This document shows, piece after piece, positions 1 through 9,114 of a DNA stretch of 64,000 bases. The notes beneath the pieces were generated by a model. The model was given only the letters and a program-made list of their open reading frames with translations. It did no database searches and was not told the origin of the DNA. The stretch's first letter is position 1. The number at the start of each line of letters is the position of its first letter. Position numbers and translations under genes: made by a program. The DNA is from DTU053 sp012520115. GTDB lineage: Bacteria; Bacillota; Clostridia; Oscillospirales; Acutalibacteraceae. The stretch spans positions 744,001 through 808,000 of the forward strand of contig JBMNNB010000003.1 of the NCBI GenBank assembly GCA_050953725.1, in the 5' to 3' direction.

Positions 1-3000
1 CTTCGGCTGAGTATCGCTCTCGTCTGTCAGACGCCTTTCGTCAGACAGGCTCATATCCTGAGGCGCTATCACGGGGTTTTGGTATGGCGATTCGGTGATG
101 GTGTTCTGCTCTGCCGCCGCCTCGTCCCGCCTTAACAGCGCCCTGCCCTTTGAGTTTAATTCATCAAGGAACGACGGCACTCCCTCAAAGATTTCGTTGT
201 CCGAAATCGATTCCGCAGGCTCTTTGTAATAGGCATGAACGCCCTCAATTATTACGGGCTTTTCGTAATTTGTTACAAGGCTGTGCTCGGGCATGTCGAA
301 ATATTCCTCGTCATAATCCATAATCGACCGCCACGACAGAATGAACTTGACCTTTTCCTTGCTGCGGGGCGGCAGGATAATCTGCCTGATGACCGCTCCG
401 CAGATATGGGGCGAGGGCTGGTCCGTATCCGTGTTCCACCTGCCCGCAAAGAATGAAGTGTCGTCTATGCAGACGCTCTGGACGGTCTCGCTTAAAAGGT
501 TCAGCACGCCCGGATATTCCGCATCATCCGGCGAACTAATCTTAACTCCGTCAGTGAGGGGGCTTGTCTTTAGGAAAATATTGTCCGAGCCGTCCTGCCC
601 CATTATGGGCTTGATATAGTAGGCAAGCTGCACCGTGCGGGCATCGTTCGAGGGATTCTCCATCTCCACCTCCACCACCTTTGCGGTCTTGTCCTTTTCT
701 ATATATACCTTGATTTCGTGCGTAAGACCCGCCGCACGGCCTCTGTATCTTACGGCGTCCGCTCTGAAGAAGGCTTCGGAGCCGAGTACAAGGTCATAAA
801 GTCCCTCGTCGGCCTTGAGAATGAGCATTTCGCCCCTGTTGTCACGCATGGTGTCGTTGACCCACGGGGTCAGCTTGTTGAGGTTAGCGTTAATGGCCCA
901 TGTGTAGCCGAGGGCCGTGTCCGAAAGCAGGGTGCCGAACTTCTCATTGCTCAGAACAAAGCACCAGGGCAGAGGGGGTTTGTCGGCAATCACATAGCCG
1001 CCGTTTTCAAAGCGGTTGCGCCTTTCTGCGTTTTCGGGCAGGGTTGAGGGCAGAATCGGGAGCATCTTTATGCTCTCCTTAACCTGCTTTGACAATACGG
1101 CGCTCTCAGGATAGCTGAGTACGGCGGCGGCCTTTAAAGCCCGCAGGGCCGTCTCTCCCGCCGTGTTCATATTGACGGGGATGATGCCCGCCCCGGAGCC
1201 CAAAGCCTGCTCGTAATTCTCTTTCCTCAGAATATTCCTTATGGTCTGAATATTCCTTGCTTCATAGCCCTCGTTCTCCTTAATCAGAATCACAAGGGTC
1301 GTGGGAATGCCGCAGAGGGACAGCTTTTTGTGCATTCTTATAAAGGGTATGGCGTTGGTCAGGTCCTCATGCCTTTCTGCCGTGACGGTGATTACGGGAT
1401 TGTCGCCGGACACGCCTATGCTCCACAGAGCCTTAACGCCGCTGTTTAAACCCTGAAGTGCGGTTTTTGCGTCCTTGGTCAGATGCCTGCGGAAGAATAC
1501 CGAGGACAGAAGCCTTGCAGCACCCACGCCGTCAAGGCCGGTCTCGTTAAAGGGCGAGGTGGCCCCCTTGGTTATGGGCAGGTTCTCGGCCCTGACCTTT
1601 AAGAAACGCTCAAGTGCCTCCTGATTTGTGGAAGCGGCGCTTAATACAAGCGTAACGCTGTCCGTGGAGCGTGGCGGAAGGCTTACGGGGACTGAGAAGG
1701 CGGCGCAGGAGTCAATACCGCCTGTCCTGTTTTCGAGCCTTATTCCGGAACGCCTTAAGGATTCAAGTCCGAAGGGTCGTTCCAGCACATACTCACGCCT
1801 TGTGTCAAAGCTGAACCTCTTGCCCTCTATAAAGCCCGCCGCAAGGCAAAGCGGCTCGCCGCTCCTGCCCCGTCTTTCAAAGAGCAGCACCTTCTCCTGC
1901 CTGTTGTAGTAGCTCTTTAAAAACAGTTTTGAAAAGGCCGGGTGGCTGGACTCCGAAATGTGTGAGTTTAAAGACGGCTCGAAATATATGAACAGCTCGC
2001 CCTTTAAGGGATTCTTGCCGGTGTTTTTAATGGTGAACCTGCGGCGCTCTGCGGGGATTCTCGGGTGTACGGAAACTGTCATGGTACACTCTGCAAATTC
2101 GTTTTGAGCCGAAAGCTCTGCGCTATAAGGCGAAAGCCTTGCCTTAAAGCTGCCGTCCGCATTCATCTGCGGGCTTACGGTAAAGGGCAGGCAATCGCCT
2201 TTGCTTGTCTTTAAGAATGCGAAGATGCCGCCGGGATTCCTGACGTCACTGCCCCTTCTCGTGATATCTGCGCCACGGTAAAGGGAAGCGGAGGAGCCTG
2301 TGTCCGCAATAATGCTTGTCCACTCGCCGTTTGAGAACAGCCTGCACTCGGGGTAAAGCGGGTTAATCTCATCAATGCGCTTGTTCGTCGGCACGATTCG
2401 CTCGGGTCGGGAGGGGATGTCCCGCTGCTGGACATCGTTGAACACGACTGCGCCGGAGGGTATCTTCTCTTCAAGCAGGCACTGACCCGCCGCCATTTTC
2501 TCGTCCCGCATGAAACGCTTCTGAAAGATGTTTCCGTTCAGTGCGTTCAGAATGGACAGCATACTCATGCCAAGGTGGTGAGCCATATAGCTCCTGACCA
2601 CCGAATAATCCTGACCCTGAGTCCGCTCGGGGGTAAAGTCCGCCGCCTCATAGAAGCCGCATCTGCCCACAATCTGGAGCTTTTCGAGGGCGGCAAGGTT
2701 TTTCATTGCCGCACTCCTGTCAAAGGGCAGAGTTAAGAAGGTGGAATAAGGCGACACCACAAGGTCGGCGTTGAGCATCCGTTTAATTCCCAGCTTCTGC
2801 ACGCCGTGAGCCTTGTACTGATAGTTAAGCTGCGGGTCAAAGGCATAGAAGCCGCTTTCGGAAACACCGTAGGGCAGCCCGGACTTCCTCGTCCTCTCCT
2901 TCTGGCACCAGAGGCAGAACCTCAGCGCCTCGGAAACAAGAGTGCCGCTGTAAACGGGGATAAACAGGTGGGGCATGAAGTACTCGAACATGGTACCCGT

Positions 3001-6000
3001 CCATGAAATAAGTCCCGTATACCTGCCTGACTTTGCAAGGGTGCGTCCCAGCACGCCCCAGTGCTTTTTAGGCACTATTCTGCTTGCCACAGCATAGTAG
3101 CTTGTCATCCTCGACTCGCTCATCAGAATGTCGTAATAGGAGTTGGACATCTCGCCGCTGTCCAGGTCAAAGCCTATATGGAACAGCTTCCGCTGACGGT
3201 TGAAAAAGACCGAAATGTCGGTGCTGTCGATTATATTGCCTATCCTCTCGGCAAGCTGTGAGGCGGCGGAGTCCTCATGGGCGTATTCCAGCAAGCCCTG
3301 CCGCAGAGCCACAAGGCAGCATATAAAGTTGCCGCTGTCCACGCTGGAGGCATATTTCGGGTGCAGTGGCTTTAATGTCTGCGTGTCGTACCAGTTGAGC
3401 AGGTTGCCGTGCCACTTCTCCAGCTTGTCTATGGTGTCAAGTGTGTTTGAAATCCTCTGGCACATGGTCTTTGTGTCAATAAAGCTCAAATCCCTCGCCG
3501 CCAATATACAGCACAGCAGCAGGCCGATATTCGTCGGCGAAGTCCTGTGTGCGGTGCGGTGAACGGGAGTCTCCTGTATATTGTCAGGCGGCAGGAAGTT
3601 GTCAGACGCTCTGCAGAAGCTGTCGTAGAACTTCCAGATTGAGGCCGCCATAGCCTTCATCTTTTCCTTGTCCTCGCTGTCGGGCAAAGGAGCGGCGGCC
3701 CTTTTCTCTCTGCCGGAAAAGACCGCAAATAACACATTGAAAATAAAGAGCAGACCCGCAAGGTGAGAGAAGGGGCCGTCGAAAATAATCAGCAAAGCTC
3801 CGACTATAATCGAAGGCAGACAACGCTTTATGACCTTCACTGCGCCCTTTGACTTGTCGTTCTGTGCGGCGGGTACCCATTCGAGCAGCTTTTTCTTGCT
3901 CACAAGCTGCCGGAAAAGAGCCTTGGAAATTGCGTTAAGTGAAGTCCAGCCCGTCTGCACGAGCATCGACGCAGAAATGAAGGAGCGTATGAAGGAGGCA
4001 AGTGCGTCCGGGATAGCGGAGGAGTAGTAAAGCCTTGACAGCATCGAAAAGCCGCCGCTGACAATGGAGTTAATACCCGCAAACAGCTCGCCTGCGCCTG
4101 CGCTTACAAGGCATAGCACAGTGGTGATAGCCGCCGCCGTGGGTGGCATAAAGAGAGCGAGGATACAGCCGAGAGCGGCAAAAACGGGCGTGGCCGAGCG
4201 GCGCAGGTTGTCGAAAACCTTGTATCTTGCAATCACATCGTAAGGATTCTTCTGCTTAATGCCGTCTTTTTTTGTTTTAGGCAGGCAGTAGCGCAGGTTC
4301 TGCCAGTCGCCCCTTATCCAGCGGTGCAGACGGTCAAAGTATGAGAGCTGATTCGAGGGGAAGGAGTCCGTCAGCTCCACATCGCCCATGAGGGCTGTAC
4401 GCATAAATAGTCCCTCAAGAATGTCGTGGCTTAAAACCCTCTCCGACGGGAAGCGGTCCTTTAAAAGGTCGCTGAAAACATCCACATCGATGAGTCCCTT
4501 GCCCATGAAGATGCTGTCGCCGAACATGTCCTGATACCTGTCGGCGCAGACTGCGTTGTAGGCGGTAATGCCGCCGGTGCCGGTCATAAGGCGGGCAAAG
4601 GAGGTCTTTGCGGCGGAGGCGATGTCAGTTACCACACGTGGCGCAAAAATGCCGTAGCCCTCCGTAACAATCCGTCTCCCCTCGTCAATGACCGGCTTGT
4701 TCAAAGGGTGCAGGGCGGCGCTGACAAGCTCCGAAAGGGTATCAAGGGGCATGGAGGTGTCGGCGTCAAGAGCCATGATGTATTTTGTCTTATTAAGATT
4801 CTCAGTATCGCCGTAGAGGCATAAGAACTCGTCGCTCTCTCCCTTAATGGCGCAGACAAGGGCGGTAATTGCGCCACGCTTCCTCTCACGGCCTGTGTAT
4901 TCGTTCTGTGTGGGGGAGAAAATACGGGGTCGGACGGCGAGAATAAAACCGCCGCCGTATTTCTGATTGAGCTTGTCTATGACCCGCTTCGAGGCCTCAA
5001 TGTCTGACTCGTCGGTGGACGTGGTGGGGGTCTTTGCGCCCTTCAGGTCCGCAAGCACGCAGATAGTCACCGCCCCCGATTTGTTTGTGCGGTAAAGCTG
5101 CGACAAGTGCTTTGAAAGCTCCTTCGCCTTCTCCGCAGAGGGCAGCAGGGTAGAGATTGTTATAAGCGTCCTCGCTTCATCCGGTATGACCCCCTCAAGC
5201 TCCATCCTCGGCAGCATAAAGGGGCTGTGCCGCTGCCTTGCGGCAAGGTCGGTTATGACCTTGACGATTTCCCACATGGGCAAAAACAGCAGAATGGGTA
5301 CATACCAGCGCCTTGTCAACGCAAGCAGAACGAGGCAAAGGGCAAAGGAGAGCAGAGGCTCCATCATAATAAGAGCAAAGCCCCTCTTTTTGTCCTTTCT
5401 TTTTATAATATCAAGATGAAAGCCTACATGGCGGAATCGCTCGTCGGCGTTTTTCGCATTCTCAATGGCCTGCTCGGCGGCCTTTATCTCGCTGATATTG
5501 TCCCTTGCGGCCATTTTTGCGGCGGCACGGCGGTAGCGGGCACGGGTCTCCTCGTCCATCTGTTTGTAAATCCCCGCCGGGTCGTCGGAAAGAATCCTCT
5601 CAACGGGGCTGATTTCCTCAATAAGCAGCGAGAAGTCGATGTCCTGAATCCGCCTTAGGGACTTGATAGCGTTAATGCTTTCGTCCTCGACCTGGATTAA
5701 AGGCTCGGTATAGACTCCGGAGCTTCGTCTTGCGGTCTTGGGGATAACCTTCAAGCGCCTTCTCCAGCTGTCGGCGGCGTAAGACAGCAGCGCCGCCCTG
5801 AAAATAAGCGGCAGCATTTCGCTCTCTGCGACGGACAGCTCCTTGTCCTTTAAATCGTCCTTTATGGTCTCGGCGCCGGGCAGAATGCCGCCGGTGCATA
5901 TCTCCCTGCAAAGAGAGAACACGCCGGAAAGCTCCTTGCCTTTGACCGAATGACGCAGCTCCTTTAAGATGCTGCGCCCCTCACGCTCGAGAATATGGTA

Positions 6001-6114
6001 GTTGTCGGACAGCCATTCAAAGCTGTTGTCCGTACCCTCGTAATAAAGCGTTTTTCTGTAAGCATCCCTTAAAAGCGAAAGGTCATCCTTTAATTTTTTT
6101 GAAAGATACTTCAT
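1..6114 (-). CDS. ndvB: cyclic beta-1,2-glucan synthase (NdvB/ChvB type), C-terminus outside window
   Basis: An uninterrupted reading frame of 2,038 codons runs off the left edge; family members are about 2,800 residues, so roughly a quarter is missing. The start is ATG at 6112-6114 behind AGGATGG. Residues 1-230 are a soluble N-terminal region; a hydrophobic pair lies near 240-275; a processive glycosyltransferase domain (GT84/GT2-like) follows, with ALDADT (Asp450/Asp452) and HRWIRGDWQ (597-605); a membrane cluster spans about 620-805. A glycoamylase-like/GH189 transglycosylation domain contains TGTMFEYFMPHLF from residue 1039. Residues after about 1,200 match the beta-sandwich region that precedes the GH94 phosphorylase domain, which would lie beyond the window. 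Known family role: polymerises UDP-glucose to beta-1,2-glucan at the membrane, trims and cyclises it. Function is inferred from domain order. Confidence 0.9.
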   Translation of the reverse strand, partial: MKYLSKKLKDDLSLLRDAYRKTLYYEGTDNSFEWLSDNYHILEREGRSILKELRHSVKGKELSGVFSLCREICTGGILPGAETIKDDLKDKELSVAESEMLPLIFRAALLSYAADSWRRRLKVIPKTARRSSGVYTEPLIQVEDESINAIKSLRRIQDIDFSLLIEEISPVERILSDDPAGIYKQMDEETRARYRRAAAKMAARDNISEIKAAEQAIENAKNADERFRHVGFHLDIIKRKDKKRGFALIMMEPLLSFALCLVLLALTRRWYVPILLFLPMWEIVKVITDLAARQRHSPFMLPRMELEGVIPDEARTLITISTLLPSAEKAKELSKHLSQLYRTNKSGAVTICVLADLKGAKTPTTSTDESDIEASKRVIDKLNQKYGGGFILAVRPRIFSPTQNEYTGRERKRGAITALVCAIKGESDEFLCLYGDTENLNKTKYIMALDADTSMPLDTLSELVSAALHPLNKPVIDEGRRIVTEGYGIFAPRVVTDIASAAKTSFARLMTGTGGITAYNAVCADRYQDMFGDSIFMGKGLIDVDVFSDLLKDRFPSERVLSHDILEGLFMRTALMGDVELTDSFPSNQLSYFDRLHRWIRGDWQNLRYCLPKTKKDGIKQKNPYDVIARYKVFDNLRRSATPVFAALGCILALFMPPTAAAITTVLCLVSAGAGELFAGINSIVSGGFSMLSRLYYSSAIPDALASFIRSFISASMLVQTGWTSLNAISKALFRQLVSKKKLLEWVPAAQNDKSKGAVKVIKRCLPSIIVGALLIIFDGPFSHLAGLLFIFNVLFAVFSGREKRAAAPLPDSEDKEKMKAMAASIWKFYDSFCRASDNFLPPDNIQETPVHRTAHRTSPTNIGLLLCCILAARDLSFIDTKTMCQRISNTLDTIDKLEKWHGNLLNWYDTQTLKPLHPKYASSVDSGNFICCLVALRQGLLEYAHEDSAASQLAERIGNIIDSTDISVFFNRQRKLFHIGFDLDSGEMSNSYYDILMSESRMTSYYAVASRIVPKKHWGVLGRTLAKSGRYTGLISWTGTMFEYFMPHLFIPVYSGTLVSEALRFCLWCQKERTRKSGLPYGVSESGFYAFDPQLNYQYKAHGVQKLGIKRMLNADLVVSPYSTFLTLPFDRSAAMKNLAALEKLQIVGRCGFYEAADFTPERTQGQDYSVVRSYMAHHLGMSMLSILNALNGNIFQKRFMRDEKMAAGQCLLEEKIPSGAVVFNDVQQRDIPSRPERIVPTNKRIDEINPLYPECRLFSNGEWTSIIADTGSSASLYRGADITRRGSDVRNPGGIFAFLKTSKGDCLPFTVSPQMNADGSFKARLSPYSAELSAQNEFAECTMTVSVHPRIPAERRRFTIKNTGKNPLKGELFIYFEPSLNSHISESSHPAFSKLFLKSYYNRQEKVLLFERRGRSGEPLCLAAGFIEGKRFSFDTRREYVLERPFGLESLRRSGIRLENRTGGIDSCAAFSVPVSLPPRSTDSVTLVLSAASTNQEALERFLKVRAENLPITKGATSPFNETGLDGVGAARLLSSVFFRRHLTKDAKTALQGLNSGVKALWSIGVSGDNPVITVTAERHEDLTNAIPFIRMHKKLSLCGIPTTLVILIKENEGYEARNIQTIRNILRKENYEQALGSGAGIIPVNMNTAGETALRALKAAAVLSYPESAVLSKQVKESIKMLPILPSTLPENAERRNRFENGGYVIADKPPLPWCFVLSNEKFGTLLSDTALGYTWAINANLNKLTPWVNDTMRDNRGEMLILKADEGLYDLVLGSEAFFRADAVRYRGRAAGLTHEIKVYIEKDKTAKVVEVEMENPSNDARTVQLAYYIKPIMGQDGSDNIFLKTSPLTDGVKISSPDDAEYPGVLNLLSETVQSVCIDDTSFFAGRWNTDTDQPSPHICGAVIRQIILPPRSKEKVKFILSWRSIMDYDEEYFDMPEHSLVTNYEKPVIIEGVHAYYKEPAESISDNEIFEGVPSFLDELNSKGRALLRRDEAAAEQNTITESPYQNPVIAPQDMSLSDERRLTDESDTQPK

Positions 6115-6670
6115 GCGAATACCATCCTATGATGTAATCCTTTCTATTCTTTACAGAAATAGCTAAATTTATTACACAAGCCCGCATCTCCGAATCAAAA
6201 GTATTCCCGAAATCAAGCTATATATAAATGAAATCAAAACACCAACCAAAAGCACAACGATAACAAACTATTTAACTCCAAAGTCAAAACACCGGTAAAC
6301 AAAACCCAACCCCCGTCCGTAATCCGCCGATTGCAGACCCATGCCACCTAACCAACTAAATTTTTCTCGTCCACCCGACCGACCGTCACCCGCCCGCCGT
6401 GGGGAGGCCAACGCCCGTCACCCCTCCCGCCGCACACACCTTCCGCCCAGCACCCCCACGTTGCCCGCCCGAAAAAAGGTTGCCCCGCACCCTCACATTT
6501 GCCGCCGGCAGCCCTACAAAGGGACCAGCCGCCCCACCGACCTGTTTCCGCACTCCGCCGTTGTCCCCGTCTCGCCTCGCCCCGCCGTTGTCCCCGCCCC
6601 GCCGCACCACACCCGCCTTGGGGAAAGGCAACGCCCGCGCCCCGCCAGCCGTCGCGGGAGGTCAACGCCC

Positions 6671-6841
6671 GCACCCGTCAGCCGCCACCACTTGTGCCGC
6701 CGGGCAGCGACCCGCACGGCCGCCCTCAAGCGCCTGCCCTCTGAGGGGAGAGCAGCACACCAATACCTGAACGACACCGGCCAGCGCACTATCGCCTAAT
6801 TTTTTCAAGTCCCGCCGTCCGTATTTCCTCCACGTCGCCAC
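6671..6841. repeat. 171-bp perfect direct repeat, copy A (island 1)
   Basis: Identical base for base to 7038-7208 (offset 367). It begins GCACCCGTCAGCCGCC and ends CCTCCACGTCGCCAC. Inside is an imperfect hairpin (CTGCCCT, CTG, AGGGG, AGA, GCAG) and a small A+T patch (TAATTTTTT). Similarity beyond the boundary decays quickly. Confidence 0.95.
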
Positions 6842-7037
6842 GCCGACCCATTCCGCACACCCGTCACCCCGCCCCAGATCGCCCGCCCGCTGGGGAGGTT
6901 GCCCCCGCACCCGCACGCACCCACCCGCCTGGAGCGCCACCGCCAGCCGAGCCGCCCCGTCGCCTATTTCTCCACGCCGCACGCCGCCCACGCACACCCG
7001 TCCAGCCGCCACCCGCCGCACCGCACGCCAGCCCGCC

Positions 7038-7208
7038 GCACCCGTCAGCCGCCACCACTTGTGCCGCCGGGCAGCGACCCGCACGGCCGCCCTCAAGCGC
7101 CTGCCCTCTGAGGGGAGAGCAGCACACCAATACCTGAACGACACCGGCCAGCGCACTATCGCCTAATTTTTTCAAGTCCCGCCGTCCGTATTTCCTCCAC
7201 GTCGCCAC
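7038..7208. repeat. 171-bp perfect direct repeat, copy B (island 1)
   Basis: Second copy of the 6671-6841 sequence with no mismatch by direct comparison. The perfect identity implies recent duplication or ongoing homogenisation. Confidence 0.95.
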
Positions 7209-7739
7209 ACCGACCCATTTCGCACACACGTCACGCCGTCGCCCCAGTATACGCCCGCCCGCTTTGGGGAGGTTTTGCTCCCCGTCACCCCTCCCGCCCC
7301 ACCGACTATTTTTTGTCCTTGCCCGCCAGTACCCGCCCGCCGTGGGGAGGTCAACGCCCCGCCAGCCCATATTTCCTCCACGCCGACACGCCGACCCATT
7401 CCGCACACCCGTAAACCGCCACCCCCGCACGGCCAGCCCGCCGCACCCCGCCGTGGGGAGGTCAGCGCACCGTCACCCCGCCCGCCCCGCCAGCCATGGG
7501 GGAGTTTTCTTCCCAGCACCCTGCGCGCTGCACCCCCCCCGCCCGCCGTGGGGAGTGCAACTCACGCCACCCGACTTTGTGGGAAAGAAAACCCCGCATC
7601 CCGCACGCGCCCGCAAGCCGCTCCGCCGCACCCGTCAACCGTTGTCCCCGCAAGCCCCCCTTGAAAGAGAAAAAGGCGGAACGAAGCCGGACACAAACGG
7701 AATAAGGGAAAAATTTAATGAAAAACTTAAAAAAAGGTA

Positions 7740-7770
7740 TTGACTTTAAATTTAAATATGCTATTATAAT
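7740..7770 (+). promoter_or_regulatory. sigma-A-type promoter of perR-ahpC-ahpF
   Basis: TTGACT (7740-7745) and TATAAT (7765-7770) are separated by 19 bp; TATTAT at 7762-7767 gives 16 bp. It is the first A+T-rich stretch after island 1 and is oriented toward the peroxide operon. Confidence 0.65.
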
Positions 7771-7773
7771 AAC

Positions 7774-7786
7774 AGTAATCATTACT
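7774..7786. promoter_or_regulatory. candidate PerR/Fur operator
   Basis: AGTAATCATTACT is a perfect 6-1-6 palindrome immediately downstream of the -10 box. Its core TAATCATTA matches the centre of the PerR box (TTATAATNATTATAA); the outer positions do not. The position near the transcription start and the PerR-like first gene suggest autoregulation. This is inference. Confidence 0.45.
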
Positions 7787-8034
7787 ATTATTGATTGGTG
7801 ATTGCGAAATCGCAGGCGGAGTTTCGGGCAAGGCCCATCTAAGGCTCAGAGAGCCTGAGGGCAGTGAACAACGCCGAGGGAGCGGCCTAAGGTAAGCCGG
7901 GTTATAACCGGGACTGGTCTTCAGGCTATGGCTGATGGCAAACCAGACGGCCGCCGCCCCCGCCCAACGGCAGGGCTATGATACCCCCCCGACGGCAGAG
8001 CCGGGCGCACAAATAAATTTAGCGAGTGATTTTT
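7787..8034 (+). ncRNA. putative structured leader RNA upstream of perR
   Basis: About 245 nt between promoter and perR start have no open frame of note and many local pairings: GCGA/TCGC (near 7805-7814), AGGCTC-AGA-GAGCCT (7842-7856), a CCGG/CCGG hairpin around TTATAA (near 7897-7912), and CTGG (near 7914) with CCAG (near 7946). The last 60 nt hold C-runs and repeated CGGCAG. It does not match riboswitch, SRP, tmRNA or RNase P signatures that I can recall. It could be a long regulated leader or an independent RNA. Confidence 0.4.
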
Positions 8035-8424
8035 ATGAAAAGACACAGCAAGCAAAGAGATTTAATAATGGAAGCTCTGGGTAAGCTCGACCACCCCACG
8101 GCGGCTGAAATCCACGCATACATCCTGCGCCAGTACCCGAAAATCAGCCTCGGCACGGTTTACAGGAATCTGTCCGAGCTTGCGGCGGCGGGCGTGATTC
8201 TCAGACTCCCCTCAGGCGACGGCTCCGACCGCTTCGACTGTAACGCAGACGAGCACTTCCATGTAATATGCACCGGCTGCGGAAGGATTTTCGATATCCT
8301 GTCCCACCTGCCGAAGGATGCAATAGAAAGCCTCGACAAAACCGCCAGAGAACACACCGGCGTGAAAATCACAGGCAGGGACATAAGCTTCAAGGGCATC
8401 TGCCCGGATTGCGCATCACGGTAA
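8035..8424 (+). CDS. perR: Fur-family transcriptional regulator, PerR-like
   Basis: This 129-residue protein has the Fur fold order: N-terminal winged helix (MKRHSKQRDLIMEAL, then the LGTVYRNL recognition helix), then a metal-binding dimerisation domain with HFHVIC, CTGC and CPDC, giving the two CxxC pairs of a structural zinc site. A GTG nine bases upstream (8026) is in frame, but ATG at 8035 matches the usual family start; both have weak ribosome binding sites. It leads an operon with ahpC and ahpF and is therefore probably a peroxide-sensing repressor. Fur proper or Zur cannot be fully excluded from sequence alone. Confidence 0.85.
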   Translation: MKRHSKQRDLIMEALGKLDHPTAAEIHAYILRQYPKISLGTVYRNLSELAAAGVILRLPSGDGSDRFDCNADEHFHVICTGCGRIFDILSHLPKDAIESLDKTAREHTGVKITGRDISFKGICPDCASR

Positions 8425-8476
8425 ATTAAGGTGCGCCGCACCGTCAATATAAAACAGAAACAGGGAGGAAATTATT

Positions 8477-9040
8477 ATGTCACTCATAGGTAAAAAGGTA
8501 AGCGATTTTAAGGTAAAAGCATTTCATAACGGAGAGTTCATCGATGTAACCCGGGAAGATTTAAAGGGCAAGTGGTCCGTATTCGTCTTCTACCCGGCAG
8601 ACTTCACCTTCGTCTGTCCCACTGAGCTGGGCGACCTGGCCGACAACTATGACAAGTTCAAGGAGATAGGCTGCGAGGTCTACTCCGTGTCGACCGACTC
8701 ACACTTCGTCCACAAGGCATGGCACGACGCTTCCGACACTATCAAAAAGATTAAGTACCCCATGCTTGCAGACCCCACAGGCAAGCTCTCAAGGGACTTC
8801 GACGTCTACATTGAGGAGGACGGCATGGCTTTAAGAGGCAGCTTCGTCATCAATCCCGACGGCGAGATAGTCTCTTACGAGGTCAACGCCACAAACATAG
8901 GCCGTGAGGCTTCCGAGCTGCTCAGAAAGGTTCAGGCAGCACAGTTCGTAAGGGACCATGACGGCGAGGTCTGCCCCGCAAAGTGGAGACCCGGCGAAAA
9001 GACACTCAAGCCCAGCCTTAATCTTGTAGGCAAAATCTAA
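8477..9040 (+). CDS. ahpC: alkyl hydroperoxide reductase AhpC (typical 2-Cys peroxiredoxin)
   Basis: The 187-residue length is canonical for AhpC. The peroxidatic Cys47 lies in FTFVCPTE and the resolving Cys166 in GEVCPAKW. It reduces hydrogen peroxide and organic peroxides in the cytoplasm, with electrons from an AhpF-type reductase, which is the next gene. A strong GGGAGGAAA ribosome binding site precedes the ATG. It lies 52 bp after perR and is very probably cotranscribed with it. Confidence 0.97.
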   Translation: MSLIGKKVSDFKVKAFHNGEFIDVTREDLKGKWSVFVFYPADFTFVCPTELGDLADNYDKFKEIGCEVYSVSTDSHFVHKAWHDASDTIKKIKYPMLADPTGKLSRDFDVYIEEDGMALRGSFVINPDGEIVSYEVNATNIGREASELLRKVQAAQFVRDHDGEVCPAKWRPGEKTLKPSLNLVGKI

Positions 9041-9050
9041 GAAGGACGTG

Positions 9051-9086
9051 CGGAGCGACTTCCGGTCAACCCCGGGATTCGCTCCG
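9051..9086 (+). other. intercistronic stem-loop between ahpC and ahpF
   Basis: CGGAGCGA (9051-9058) pairs perfectly with TCGCTCCG (9079-9086), with further CCGG pairing in the loop. There is no strong U-run after it, so it is more likely an mRNA stability or processing element, or partial attenuator, setting AhpC above AhpF expression. Confidence 0.5.
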
Positions 9087-9114
9087 TTAAATCGAAGCGA
9101 AAGGGGCGGGACAA

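Larger units (their letters stand above)
6340..7690. repeat. C-rich repeat island 1
   Basis: No credible gene lies here. The + strand is overwhelmingly C with few G, and the scarce G runs recur as a block such as GCCGTGGGGAGGTCAACGCC (variants near 6398, 6617, 6650, 6890, 7262, 7340, 7449, 7497, 7546). A 171-bp perfect direct repeat is listed separately. Low A+T removes stop codons, so long proline/arginine-rich open frames occur on both strands; these lack ribosome binding sites and recognisable domains. The island sits between the divergent ndvB and perR genes. Its edges are compositional and approximate. Confidence 0.8.

Noticed and set aside
6340..7520. Multiple long Pro/Ala/Arg-rich open frames on both strands of island 1
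   Set aside because: They exist because C-rich DNA lacks stop codons; no ribosome binding sites, no domains, overlapping in several frames, and interrupted at repeat borders.
7787..8034. RNase P RNA, tmRNA, SRP RNA or cobalamin/SAM riboswitch identity of the perR leader
   Set aside because: The invariant core segments of these RNAs (for example GAAAGTCC-type or the SRP GGAA-loop region) are not visible.
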